Shown here in pieces: positions 41,868-50,757 of a stretch of DNA of 64,000 bases; the first letter of the stretch is position 1, and each line of letters begins with the position of its first letter. Under the pieces are notes generated by a model. It ran no database searches and was not told the origin of the DNA. It worked only from the letters and a program-made list of their open reading frames with translations. Both the position numbers and the translations under genes were made by a program. Source of the stretch: an uncultured Lachnospiraceae bacterium (lineage in GTDB: Bacteria; Bacillota; Clostridia; Lachnospirales; Lachnospiraceae); NCBI GenBank assembly GCA_947576945.1, contig CANPTH010000007.1:34220-98219 (forward strand). The letters are read 5' to 3'.

Positions 41868-43557
41868 TCTTGGCTTAAGGACGCTGATGTTAGCCTATAT
41901 TCTGCTGCTGGCTTTTGTGCCATTTGTTTTGATGATTTTTTATTTGTGGCATTATTGCAGCAGTTCCTTTGCTGAGGTAATCCGGGGAGCTTCTCTGGAA
42001 AGCTATAAAACCAAAGCCCGGCAGATAGAATTATATATGGAAGACTTCCTGCAGATTATGGACAGCATTCTGGAAGATGAAGACCTGGGAGAAATCCTGC
42101 AAAATGAATGTAATGAAAGCCTGACTGCGTACAGAATCAATCATTTGATCAGTAAGTATGCGGTCGGGCTGCATTCAGACATTGCGGGAATTTATTTCCT
42201 GAGTGGCCATGGAAAGGAATATGTAATCAATTACTATCCCCGTGAATATTATCTGTCCGTCCGTAATGAAATGAAACAGAACTATATTCCATTAAAGAAA
42301 ATTGCCAGTGCCGGTGTATTGGACGAGAGTCTGTTTACCGGTTTATGCAGGTTCAGGGAAATGCCCTGCATCGCGGTTTCCAGTGGGATTTATGATGAGA
42401 ACGGGGAACTTTGTGGGAAAGCGGTGTTTCTTGTGAAGCTGGAACACCTGGAAGAAATCGCGCAACAGACTGCAAAGGAAGGAATGCCATGGGGGTTCAG
42501 TCTGGCATACGGAGACGAAATTTTGTGTGCGGATGAATGGTATGATAAACTTTTGGAAAATGGGGAGATGGAATCCTGCATTATACCAATGCTGGAATGG
42601 AAATTTTCCTGCGTGGTCGATACGAGACAAATACAGCAGCAGGCATTTCGAAAATTCGCCTCAATGTTGTTTCTGGTCATTTTGATTTGTATTCTGATCA
42701 TGTATGTAATAACCAGGGCAGTGAATCAGCAGCTGAGAACTCTGCACTCTTTGCAAAGGGAGATGGAACGCGTCAGCAAGGAGGGGACTTATCGTACAAT
42801 TGCGCCGCCTGCCTGTCGGGAAATGGACTCTTTGTTTAACGGGTACAATCGGATGGTGGAAAAAATCAGCAGCCAGGAACAAATGATCCGAAGACAAAAT
42901 GAAGAAAATATCCACAGGATGGCTATGCAGAAAACAGCGGAATTAAAAGCAATGGAATTGGAAATTAATCCTCATTATTTATATAATACGCTGAATTGTA
43001 TCAGTGGGACAGCTATTGAGCATAAAGATTATCAGGTGAGTCGAATGCTCAAAATTTTTTCCATGAACCTTCGTTATATTTTAAAAGATAGATATCAGGC
43101 GGTGCCGATATACAGGGACATTCAATGGCTGAAAGATTATCTCACATTGCAGAAGGAGCGTTATGGGGACAAGTTTAACTATGAAGTGGATGTGGCTCCG
43201 GAGACAGAGCCGCTCCTGATATATAAAATGCTTCTTCAGCCCTTTGTGGAAAATTCTATTTTGCATGGGTTTGGCGGGGTGCAGAGCGGAGGCATGCTGA
43301 CAATCCTTTTATATCTGGAGGATGGGAATATTGTCATTCAGATTTATGATAACGGACAGGGGATTGAAGAAAAAACGCTGGAAGGCATTCGGGATATCAT
43401 AAGTAATCCGATGAGAGAAACATCCACGGGACTCGGCATTCAGAATTCCCTGCGGAGAATGCAGGGGTATTATGGAAACGGGTATCATATACAAATCAGC
43501 AGCAGTTTGCAGGAGGGATCTGTGGTTAAGATTGTCCTGCCGGTTATAAAGGAATAA
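41848..43557 (+). CDS. Sensor histidine kinase, YesM/LytS type
   Basis: A 569-aa membrane kinase. One N-terminal helix (about 10-35), an extracellular sensor region, a second helix near 270-290, a HAMP-like linker, then a His_kinase domain with LEINPHYLYNTLN holding the phosphorylated His, and ATP-site motifs QPFVENSILHGF, DNGQGI and GLGIQNSLRRM. The GTG at 41848 is preferred over the TTG just before it. The kinase lies 3 nt before its response regulator and follows a sugar transporter, so it probably senses the transported sugar or a precursor. Confidence 0.92.
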   Translation: MKRKCHNLGLRTLMLAYILLLAFVPFVLMIFYLWHYCSSSFAEVIRGASLESYKTKARQIELYMEDFLQIMDSILEDEDLGEILQNECNESLTAYRINHLISKYAVGLHSDIAGIYFLSGHGKEYVINYYPREYYLSVRNEMKQNYIPLKKIASAGVLDESLFTGLCRFREMPCIAVSSGIYDENGELCGKAVFLVKLEHLEEIAQQTAKEGMPWGFSLAYGDEILCADEWYDKLLENGEMESCIIPMLEWKFSCVVDTRQIQQQAFRKFASMLFLVILICILIMYVITRAVNQQLRTLHSLQREMERVSKEGTYRTIAPPACREMDSLFNGYNRMVEKISSQEQMIRRQNEENIHRMAMQKTAELKAMELEINPHYLYNTLNCISGTAIEHKDYQVSRMLKIFSMNLRYILKDRYQAVPIYRDIQWLKDYLTLQKERYGDKFNYEVDVAPETEPLLIYKMLLQPFVENSILHGFGGVQSGGMLTILLYLEDGNIVIQIYDNGQGIEEKTLEGIRDIISNPMRETSTGLGIQNSLRRMQGYYGNGYHIQISSSLQEGSVVKIVLPVIKE

Positions 43558-43560
43558 GAA

Positions 43561-44325
43561 ATGAATGCAGTAATTGTAGAAGACGAAAGGCGTGCAAGGG
43601 ACGCCATGCGCAGCCTTCTTGCAAATGTTGAAATTCCGGTGAAAATTGTGGGAGAAACCGACAATGTCCGGGATGCCATAGAACTGATACAAAGAATGCT
43701 TCCGGATATCGTATTTGTGGATATTATGTTGGGAGAAGAGAGCGGCATAGAAATGATTCGCCGCCTGAAAGAAAAGCATGTTGATACGACTTATGTGATG
43801 GTAAGCGGGTACAGTGACTTTAAGTATGCGCAGCAATGCATTGAACTGGGTGTGGCGGGCTATATTCTTAAGCCGGTCACTTATGAGGATGTGGAACATT
43901 TTCTCTATAAGATTTATGGGGAGAGAAAAGGGACGCCTCTGAAGCTGGAGGTGGAAAGGCGGCTTCAGGGACTGGATTCCATAAAGCTGGAATGCGCCGG
44001 AAAGAATCAGCTGGTTGAACAGGTGATCACCTATGTAGATGAGAATATGGCGTGTTCCTGCAGGCTCAGTGAAGTGGCGCGGGAAGTAAAAGTGTCGCCG
44101 GAGCATTTAAGCCGCATTTTTCGCAAAGAGACAGATATGACGCTTACAGATTATGTGAAAGCCATAAAGATGGAGTATTCCATGAATCTGCTGCGAAAAA
44201 CAGATAAAAAGATCAATGAGATTGCCAGGGCAGTGGGGTATGAGAATGAAAAATATTTTTATAACATCTTTAAGGATTTCACCGGCCTGACCCCCAACCA
44301 GTACAGAAAGGTGGAAATGGAATAG
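43561..44325 (+). CDS. Response regulator, YesN/AraC type
   Basis: A 254-aa two-domain regulator. The receiver domain has the phosphoacceptor Asp54 in IVFVDIMLG and Lys in YILKPVTYEDV. The C-terminal AraC domain has two helix-turn-helix motifs (CRLSEVAREVKVSPEHLSRIFRKE, KINEIARAVGYENEKYFYNIFKD). It probably activates the sugar transport and glycosidase genes. It partners the adjacent kinase and is followed by a terminator. Confidence 0.94.
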   Translation: MNAVIVEDERRARDAMRSLLANVEIPVKIVGETDNVRDAIELIQRMLPDIVFVDIMLGEESGIEMIRRLKEKHVDTTYVMVSGYSDFKYAQQCIELGVAGYILKPVTYEDVEHFLYKIYGERKGTPLKLEVERRLQGLDSIKLECAGKNQLVEQVITYVDENMACSCRLSEVAREVKVSPEHLSRIFRKETDMTLTDYVKAIKMEYSMNLLRKTDKKINEIARAVGYENEKYFYNIFKDFTGLTPNQYRKVEME

Positions 44326-44336
44326 AGATAATGAAA

Positions 44337-44372
44337 AAAGCACCGCATCCCCGGCAGGATGCGATGCTTTAA
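44337..44372. terminator. Bidirectional terminator between response regulator and metA
   Basis: AAAGCACCGCATCC (44337-44350) pairs with GGATGCGATGCTTT (44357-44370), with one mismatch and A/T-runs on both sides. It serves convergent genes. Confidence 0.85.
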
Positions 44373-44402
44373 ATCTCTTGAAAGCAGGCCGTTTCACCTG
44401 TA

Positions 44403-45320
44403 TTACTCAATCGTCCGAATATCATACGGCGTCGTCTGGTACACGTAATAATTCAACCAGTTCGAATACAACAGCTGTCCGGTGGAGCGCCAGTTTACGA
44501 TAGGTGGATTCTCCGGGTTATCGTCCGGAAAATAGTTGACCGGTACGGCAGGATTCATGCCTTTGTTCAGATCCCGGTAATATTCCTGTGCGAGCGTATC
44601 GGCATCGTATTCCGGATGGCAGGTGACGAAGAAATGGCGGCTGTCGGTAGTCTTGACGATGGTCACGCCCGCTTCGTCGGATATGGCCATCAGCTCCAGA
44701 TTAGGCACAGAGGCGATCTTCTCTGCGGTGATACCCATGGCGCGGGATTGAGGCGCATAGAAGATATCATCAAATCCCCGGAAAAGCGGAGAATTTCTCT
44801 TAAGGATCCTGTGGGAGTAGACTCCGGACAGTTTGGTATCCAGGTCACAGCGGTCAAGTCCATAGAAGTAATAGAGGCCGGCAAAAGCGCCCCAGCACAG
44901 ATGAAGCGTGCAGTGGACATGCTTCTTACCCCAGGCCATAATGGTACACAATTCATCCCAGTAGGTGACATCCTCAAACCTTACATAGTCCAATGGCGCG
45001 CCGGTAATGATCATGCCATCATATTTGCGATCCTTTACCTGATCAAAAGTAGTATAGAAGGATTCCAGATGATTGGAATCCGTGTGCTGTGGTATGTAGC
45101 TGGCAGTCTGCAGGAATTCCACGTTGACTTGAAGCGGCGTATTGGATAGCTTGCGAAGAAGCTGTGTCTCTGTCACAATCTTGGTTGGCATCAGATTGAG
45201 GATCAGTACATTTAAGGGACGGATATCCTGATGCATGGCGCGGTATTCTGTCATAACGAAAATATTTTCCCGCTCGAGTGTGGTTGTTGCTGGTAGAGAA
45301 TCTGCTACTTTGATGGGCAT
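44403..45320 (-). CDS. metA: Homoserine O-acyltransferase (MetA/HTS family)
   Basis: A 305-aa enzyme that activates homoserine for methionine synthesis. Catalytic Cys142 is in LHLCWGAFAG and the His/Glu pair is in CHPEYD. Residue 111, just after GAPL, is Asp; published work assigns Glu here to acetyl-CoA users and Gly to succinyl-CoA users, so the acyl donor is uncertain and acetyl-CoA is more likely. The ATG at 45320 has GAGGATT upstream; an in-frame GTG at 45335 precedes that site. Its 5' region holds leader element copy C and a good promoter. Confidence 0.94.
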   Translation of the reverse strand: MPIKVADSLPATTTLERENIFVMTEYRAMHQDIRPLNVLILNLMPTKIVTETQLLRKLSNTPLQVNVEFLQTASYIPQHTDSNHLESFYTTFDQVKDRKYDGMIITGAPLDYVRFEDVTYWDELCTIMAWGKKHVHCTLHLCWGAFAGLYYFYGLDRCDLDTKLSGVYSHRILKRNSPLFRGFDDIFYAPQSRAMGITAEKIASVPNLELMAISDEAGVTIVKTTDSRHFFVTCHPEYDADTLAQEYYRDLNKGMNPAVPVNYFPDDNPENPPIVNWRSTGQLLYSNWLNYYVYQTTPYDIRTIE

Positions 45321-45356
45321 AATGTTAATCCTCACATTTTTATTTTTTCATTCATT

Positions 45357-45443
45357 CCGAAGCGTTTTACGCTGAGGACGCAGGCAGAATTTCAGATTCT
45401 GATCTGCAGTCATTAGAATTTGTGACATTTCGGCACAAATTCC
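45357..45443 (-). ncRNA. Structured leader element, copy C (in the metA 5' UTR)
   Basis: On the minus strand: P1 arms GAATTTGTG (45442-45434) and CACAAATTC (45424-45416), nine perfect pairs. The loop CCGAAATGT (45433-45425) pairs with ACGCTTCGG (45365-45357) at eight of nine positions. The middle hairpin CAGAAT/ATTCTG is at 45401-45385. The whole element lies between the likely transcription start (about 45473) and the metA start. It is not a recognisable SAM-I riboswitch. Confidence 0.65.
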
Positions 45444-45479
45444 GGCTGATCCTGTTTCGTTTGCTGAATAACTAATGTA

Positions 45480-45508
45480 AATATAGCACAAAAAAAGCTA
45501 TCATGCAA
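45480..45508 (-). promoter_or_regulatory. metA promoter
   Basis: On the minus strand TTGCAT (45508-45503), 17-nt spacer, TATATT (45485-45480). Confidence 0.7.
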
Positions 45509-45511
45509 TAA

Positions 45512-45540
45512 TTGCACATTTGCGCAAAATAGGCTATAAT
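45512..45540 (+). promoter_or_regulatory. Promoter for the 96-aa and 57-aa genes, divergent from metA
   Basis: TTGCAC (45512-45517), 17-nt spacer, TATAAT (45535-45540). Its -35 is only 3 bp from the -35 of the metA promoter. Confidence 0.75.
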
Positions 45541-45585
45541 AAATATGAATTACGGTTTGAGCCGGCAAAGATACGGAGGACGATC

Positions 45586-45876
45586 ATGGAGACTGCATAT
45601 CAGAAAGTGAAAGTACATAATGAGCTGGAGTGGTGTCAGGTAACGGATCTTTCTACTAAGGAGAAGATAGAGAAGTTACTGCTCAAACACAGAGTCTCTT
45701 ATTTTGTAAAATGGGAGAAGCCGAAGCTCTTTTCCAATGACAAATTCGGCACTTGTATTTTTTGTGTGAACCAGCTGCAGAAAGAGACGGCCGAGGAAGC
45801 GATCGAAGAGCTGGCGGACGAGATCAGAGGAAAGATCAGGTTTATTAACCGCAAGGTGGACAAGACTTTTTATTAG
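45586..45876 (+). CDS. Conserved hypothetical protein, 96 aa
   Basis: A small soluble protein, METAYQKVKVHNELEWCQVT at the start, with alternating charged helices and two cysteines in FGTCIFCVN. I do not recognise a domain. The start has GGAGG 8 nt upstream and a consensus promoter 45 nt before it. It is followed 19 nt later by a 57-aa gene, probably an operon. Confidence 0.75.
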   Translation: METAYQKVKVHNELEWCQVTDLSTKEKIEKLLLKHRVSYFVKWEKPKLFSNDKFGTCIFCVNQLQKETAEEAIEELADEIRGKIRFINRKVDKTFY

Positions 45877-45895
45877 AAAGAAGCGTAGATAACGG

Positions 45896-46069
45896 ATGAG
45901 CAATTGTGATACATGCAGTAATTATCAATATGATGAAGATTACGAGTGTTATGTTTGCATGGTGGATCTGGATGAGGATGATATGGGACGGTTCCTGCGG
46001 GGCGGTAATTTTGAATGTTCCTTTTATCAGCTGGACAATGAATATCTGGTAGTCAGGAAGCAGATGTGA
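45896..46069 (+). CDS. Small cysteine-rich acidic protein, 57 aa (DUF6472-like)
   Basis: A 57-codon gene. The pattern CDTC, then YDEDYECYVC, then the acidic run DLDEDDMGRFL and a fifth Cys (FECSFY) looks like a small zinc-binding protein. It resembles short proteins I recall from Lachnospiraceae, tentatively DUF6472. The ribosome binding site is weak, so it may depend on translation of the gene before it. Confidence 0.75.
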   Translation: MSNCDTCSNYQYDEDYECYVCMVDLDEDDMGRFLRGGNFECSFYQLDNEYLVVRKQM

Positions 46070-46106
46070 GATATTGGTCATCAAGATTAATATGGTCATC
46101 GGCGAT

Positions 46107-46154
46107 AATATCCTCAGAAGGTAGATTATATCAATCTGCTGTTCTGAGGATATT
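46107..46154. terminator. Bidirectional terminator
   Basis: AATATCCTCAGAA (46107-46119) and TTCTGAGGATATT (46142-46154), 13 bp perfect, with a further AGATT/AATCT hairpin in the loop. It separates convergent genes. Confidence 0.85.
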
Positions 46155-46179
46155 TTGTATTGCTATTGAAAAATTACAT

Positions 46180-49100
46180 CTATGGCTGTTTTGTTTTGGG
46201 ACGTCTGGATCTGACGTCTTTCTTTTTTAAATTTTTCTGGGCGGTGGACAGCATCAGTTTGATTCGATTGAGCTGATTGACTTCGCTGGCGCCCGGGTCG
46301 TAGTCAATTGCCACGATATTGGAGAGAGGGTAGCGTTTGCGCAGTTCTTTGATTACTCCTTTACCAACAACATGGTTGGGCAGACAGCCAAAGGGCTGCG
46401 CGCAGACGATGTTGTTGACGCCGCTTTGGATCAATTCAATCATTTCCCCGGTCAGAAACCATCCTTCTCCGGTCTGATTACCGATATTCACGATGGGTCT
46501 GGCATATTCCACCAGTTGATAAATACTTACCGGCGGTGAAAAATGTCTGCTCTTTTCAAATGCTTTGGCAGCTGAACTCCGCATTTTTTCAAGCGTCCAG
46601 ATACCGGTTCTGGCGAAAAGAGCCGCTTTTTTGGAAGTACCCAGATATTCAGCCTTGTAAATCTGATTATAGAAGCAGTAGAGCATGAAATCCAACAGGT
46701 CAGGGACGACGGCCTGAGCGCCTTCGCTCTCCAGCAGTTCAACCAGATGATTGTTGGCGGCAGGAGCGAATTTTACAAGGATTTCGCCTACAATACCCAC
46801 CCTGGGTTTGATCAGATCCTCATGGATGGGAACGGCGTCGAAATCCCGTATGATCTGCCGGCACATCTTACAGAAGGTAAGGTAATTCATGTGTTTTCCG
46901 GATACAAAACGGCGGCACTTATCCAACCACTCCCGATGAAGCCTGTCTACAGAACCCGGTTCTTTCTCATACGGGCGCATTCGATAGACGCAGCGCATAA
47001 AAATATCCCCGAATAGAGCGCTGTAAGCGGCGCGCATAAGCAGTTCGGCATTCAAATGGAAACCGGGATTACTCTCTATGCCGGCCAGATTTAATGAGAT
47101 GACAGGAATCTGCGGCATACCGGCTTTTTCCAGGGCACGTCTGATGAAGCCGATATAGTTGGTAGCACGGCATCCTCCGCCTGTCTGTGTCATGATCACG
47201 GCGGTCTTATTCAGATCGTATTTCCCTGACAGCAGGGCATCCATGATTTGTCCCACAACGATAAGGGAAGGATAACAGGCGTCATTATTCACATATTTTA
47301 ATCCCACGTCTACGGCATGCCTGTTATCGTTGTCAAGCACTTCGAAATGGTATCCACAGGCCTGGAAACCTGCCTGCAGGATATCAAAATGTATGGGTGA
47401 CATCTGCGGACAAAGGATCGTGTAATCTTTTCGCATTTCTTCGGTGAAAGGGACTTTCGTAATGGCGCTGGAACGGATCGAGCGCTGTTTGCCTTTCTGT
47501 TCTCTTACCTTGATGGCGGAGAGCAGGGAGCGGATACGAATCCTGGCGGCTCCCAGGTTGTTCACTTCGTCAATCTTCAGACAGGTATAGATCTTGTCGG
47601 AGCCGGATAATATATCGTTGACCTGATCCGTGGTGACGGCGTCCAACCCGCATCCAAAGGAATTGAGCTGAATCAGGTCAAGATCGTTTCTCGTCTTTAC
47701 ATAACTGGCAGCGGCATATAATCTGGAATGGTACATCCACTGGTCAGAAACGATCAGCGGTCGTTCCGGCTGCGCCAGATGGGATATGGCATCTTCCGTC
47801 AGCACTGCAAGGCCGTAGGAATTGATCAGTTCCGGAATGCCATGGTTGATCTCCGGATCGACATGATAAGGCCTGCCGGCCAGTACGATACCACGCTTGT
47901 GGTTTTCTTCCATAAATCGAAGGACTTCTTCGCCTTTGCTCCGCATATCCTGTCTGGCCTGTTCCAGCTCGATCCATGCCTCCTGCGCCGCATCTATTAC
48001 CGCCGTGACAGGAAGATCCTGAAACTCTCTGGTGAGCGCGGAAGTGACCGTCTGCAGATCCCGGAAGGACATAAAAGGGTTGCGGAACGGAACTTCGCCG
48101 CGTCCGATCTGTTCTACATTATTCTTGATATTTTCTGAATAGGAAGTGACGATCGGACAATTGTAGTGATTGTTTGCGTCATGAAACTCATCGCGCTCGT
48201 AGAAGAGCGCAGGGTAGAAGATAAAATCTACCTTTTGGCTGATCAGCCATGCCACATGTCCATGTGCCAGCTTCGCGGGATAGCATTCCGATTCACTGGG
48301 GATGGATTCAATCCCCAATTCATAGATCTTGCGGTTGGAGCTGGGCGAGAGCACAACGCGAAAGCCCAGCTTCGTAAAGAAGGTGAACCAGAATGGATAA
48401 TTTTCATACATATTCAGAACACGCGGAATACCGACAGTGCCTCTCGGAGCCAGGTCAGGAGACAGCGGTTCATAGGAAAAGAGCCTTTTCAGCTTGTATT
48501 CATAAAGGTTCGGCATTCCGTTCTCACTGCGGGATCTGCCGATGCCGCGTTCGCAGCGGTTGCCGGAGATATACTGGCGTCCGCCTGTAAATTTATTGAT
48601 GGTGAGCCGGCAATTATTCGTGCAGCCTTTGCACTTTGCCATACTGGTCTCAAACTGCAGGTTCATGATCTGTTCGATGGTCAGCATGGAAGTGCATGCA
48701 CCTTCACGATAACGTTCCCGGGCGATCAGTGCAGAGCCAAAGGCGCCCATAATACCGGCGATATCAGGCCGGATGGCCTGGCAGTCCGCGATTTTTTCGA
48801 AGCTGCGGAGCACGGCGTCGTTATAGAAAGTGCCGCCCTGCACCACGATGTTCCGGCCCAGTTCTGTGGCATCGGAAACCTTAATCACCTTAAACAGCGC
48901 GTTTTTGATCACGGAATAAGCAAGTCCGGCGGAAATATCGGAGACAGATGCTCCTTCTTTCTGAGCCTGTTTCACCTTGGAATTCATGAATACGGTACAC
49001 CGGGTTCCCAGATCGATGGGATGTTCGGCAAACAGCGCGGCTTTGGCGAAATCTTCCACATTGTAATTTAAAGATCTGGCGAAAGTCTCTATAAAGGAAC

Positions 49101-50451
49101 CGCATCCGGAGGAACACGCTTCGTTGAGCTGTACGCTGTCTACCGTCTGGTTTTTGATCTTGATGCATTTCATATCCTGTCCGCCGATATCCAGGATACA
49201 GTCTACTTCCGGATCAAAGAAAGCGGCTGCATAGTAATGTGCCACTGTCTCCACTTCACCGTCATCCAGCAGAAAAGCAGCTTTCATCAGAGCTTCACCG
49301 TAGCCGGTGGAGCAGGAGCGGACGATCTGAACATCCGCAGGCAGAAGCGCATAGATTTCTTTCAGGGAACGGATGGCGGTTTTTAAAGGGCTTCCGTCAT
49401 TGCTGCTGTAGAAAGAATAAAGCAGTGAGCCGTCCTCGCCCACCAGGGCCACTTTGGTAGTGGTGGAACCGGCATCGATACCAAGAAAACATTTACCTTT
49501 GTAGGTGGACAGGTCAGAAGTAGCCACATGGTGTGCGGAGTGTCTGCTGCGGAAGGTATTATACTCTTCCTGGGAAGCGAACAGAGGCTCCATACGTTCC
49601 ACTTCGAATTCCATCTTAATATCGGCAGAAAGCTTTCTTACCATTTCTTCCATGCTGTAGAAAGTCTCTTCCTTCGCATTCAGCGCAGAACCGATGGCTG
49701 CGAACAGATGAGAATCGTCAAGATCGATAATATGATCTTCATCCAGCTTCAGGGTACGGATGAAGGATTGTTTTAATTCTGACAGAAAGTGCAGCGGACC
49801 GCCCAGAAAAGCAACGTGGCCACGGATTGGTTTGCCACAGGCAAGACCGCTGATGGTCTGGTTTACTACCGCCTGGAAAATGGAAGCGGATAAATCTTCT
49901 TTCGTGGCGCCTTCATTGATCAGGGGCTGGATGTCAGATTTGGCAAAAACACCGCATCTTGCTGCGATCGTATATAGAGAATGATAGTTTCGTGCATAGG
50001 CATTCAGTCCGGGCGCGTCTGTCTGCAGCAGGGCGGCCATCTGATCGATGAAAGAACCTGTGCCTCCGGCGCATATACCGTTCATACGCTGTTCTACGTT
50101 ACCGTTTTCAAAATAAATTATTTTGGCGTCTTCACCGCCCAGCTCGATCGCCACGTCGGTGACGGGGGCGAAGGTCTGCAGGGAAGTGGAAACAGCAATG
50201 ACCTCCTGGACGAAGGGAACCTGCAGGTGGTTGGCAAGAGTCAGACCGCCGGAACCGGTGATCATCGGGTGGATGGTCAGATTGCCCAGCATGTCATATG
50301 CCTTCTGTAATAGACCGGATAAGGTCTCTCTTATGTTTGCAAAGTGCCTTTGATAGTCGGAGAAGAGTATTTGCTGCCTCTGATCGAGAACAGCGATCTT
50401 TACGGTGGTAGAACCGATATCAATACCAAGAGTATACTGCATCTCACTCAT
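46180..50451 (-). CDS. Fused 2-hydroxyacyl-CoA dehydratase activase / dehydratase-like protein
   Basis: A 1,423-aa protein. Two BadF/BcrA-type ASKHA ATPase domains come first (LGIDIGSTTVKIAVLD near residue 9; FLGIDAGSTTTKVALVG near 325), with AGGTGSFIDQM in the first and ACSSGCGSFIETF in the second, the latter carrying the iron-sulfur cysteine of activases. A cysteine cluster CKGCTNNCRLTIN follows (about 645), then two dehydratase-component-like regions (DUF2229). Such fusions are common in Clostridia; their substrate is unknown. The ATG at 50451 has AAGGAG 11 nt upstream. Confidence 0.9.
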   Translation of the reverse strand: MSEMQYTLGIDIGSTTVKIAVLDQRQQILFSDYQRHFANIRETLSGLLQKAYDMLGNLTIHPMITGSGGLTLANHLQVPFVQEVIAVSTSLQTFAPVTDVAIELGGEDAKIIYFENGNVEQRMNGICAGGTGSFIDQMAALLQTDAPGLNAYARNYHSLYTIAARCGVFAKSDIQPLINEGATKEDLSASIFQAVVNQTISGLACGKPIRGHVAFLGGPLHFLSELKQSFIRTLKLDEDHIIDLDDSHLFAAIGSALNAKEETFYSMEEMVRKLSADIKMEFEVERMEPLFASQEEYNTFRSRHSAHHVATSDLSTYKGKCFLGIDAGSTTTKVALVGEDGSLLYSFYSSNDGSPLKTAIRSLKEIYALLPADVQIVRSCSTGYGEALMKAAFLLDDGEVETVAHYYAAAFFDPEVDCILDIGGQDMKCIKIKNQTVDSVQLNEACSSGCGSFIETFARSLNYNVEDFAKAALFAEHPIDLGTRCTVFMNSKVKQAQKEGASVSDISAGLAYSVIKNALFKVIKVSDATELGRNIVVQGGTFYNDAVLRSFEKIADCQAIRPDIAGIMGAFGSALIARERYREGACTSMLTIEQIMNLQFETSMAKCKGCTNNCRLTINKFTGGRQYISGNRCERGIGRSRSENGMPNLYEYKLKRLFSYEPLSPDLAPRGTVGIPRVLNMYENYPFWFTFFTKLGFRVVLSPSSNRKIYELGIESIPSESECYPAKLAHGHVAWLISQKVDFIFYPALFYERDEFHDANNHYNCPIVTSYSENIKNNVEQIGRGEVPFRNPFMSFRDLQTVTSALTREFQDLPVTAVIDAAQEAWIELEQARQDMRSKGEEVLRFMEENHKRGIVLAGRPYHVDPEINHGIPELINSYGLAVLTEDAISHLAQPERPLIVSDQWMYHSRLYAAASYVKTRNDLDLIQLNSFGCGLDAVTTDQVNDILSGSDKIYTCLKIDEVNNLGAARIRIRSLLSAIKVREQKGKQRSIRSSAITKVPFTEEMRKDYTILCPQMSPIHFDILQAGFQACGYHFEVLDNDNRHAVDVGLKYVNNDACYPSLIVVGQIMDALLSGKYDLNKTAVIMTQTGGGCRATNYIGFIRRALEKAGMPQIPVISLNLAGIESNPGFHLNAELLMRAAYSALFGDIFMRCVYRMRPYEKEPGSVDRLHREWLDKCRRFVSGKHMNYLTFCKMCRQIIRDFDAVPIHEDLIKPRVGIVGEILVKFAPAANNHLVELLESEGAQAVVPDLLDFMLYCFYNQIYKAEYLGTSKKAALFARTGIWTLEKMRSSAAKAFEKSRHFSPPVSIYQLVEYARPIVNIGNQTGEGWFLTGEMIELIQSGVNNIVCAQPFGCLPNHVVGKGVIKELRKRYPLSNIVAIDYDPGASEVNQLNRIKLMLSTAQKNLKKKDVRSRRPKTKQP

Positions 50452-50556
50452 TTCAGATCTCACTCCTTATCTTTGATATAGTCTCTCGGAATCCTGTCTG
50501 CATTTGCTATATAAACTGCTATATAAATAAGTAGAGCTGCTCTGACAGACTCTGTC

Positions 50557-50585
50557 ATTATACGACACCATTTTGTAAAAAGCAA
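50557..50585 (-). promoter_or_regulatory. Promoter of the dehydratase activase gene
   Basis: On the minus strand TTGCTT (50585-50580), 17-nt spacer, TATAAT (50562-50557). Confidence 0.7.
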
Positions 50586-50669
50586 TTGGCTAATTGTTGG
50601 TAAAGTGTTAAGATTTCAGGATGTATTTATAAAATTTTCATGACTTATGCATTTTTGAAAGCAGTATCG

Positions 50670-50698
50670 TTTACTTTTAAAATAAGGAATGTTAAAAT
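50670..50698 (+). promoter_or_regulatory. Promoter of the rhomboid-like gene
   Basis: TTTACT (50670-50675), 17-nt spacer, TAAAAT (50693-50698), about 60 nt before the start codon. Confidence 0.55.
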
Positions 50699-50757
50699 GT
50701 ATTCAGTTTTCTATTTGAAAATGCACACAGGTTAAGAGAAAGGCGTGGTTAAATAAG

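Larger units (their letters stand above)
50464..50757. other. Divergent intergenic region with two promoters
   Basis: No gene. It carries a minus-strand promoter (50557-50585), a plus-strand promoter (50670-50698) and two copies of CTATATAAA near 50508-50528. Confidence 0.6.

Noticed and set aside
45321..45480. SAM-I riboswitch upstream of metA
   Set aside because: The conserved core and four-way junction could not be found; the leader is explained by the repeat element.
48166..49071. 301-codon plus-strand open frame opposite the dehydratase activase
   Set aside because: Lies wholly against a gene with clear domains, has no ribosome binding site and no recognisable motif; a shadow frame.
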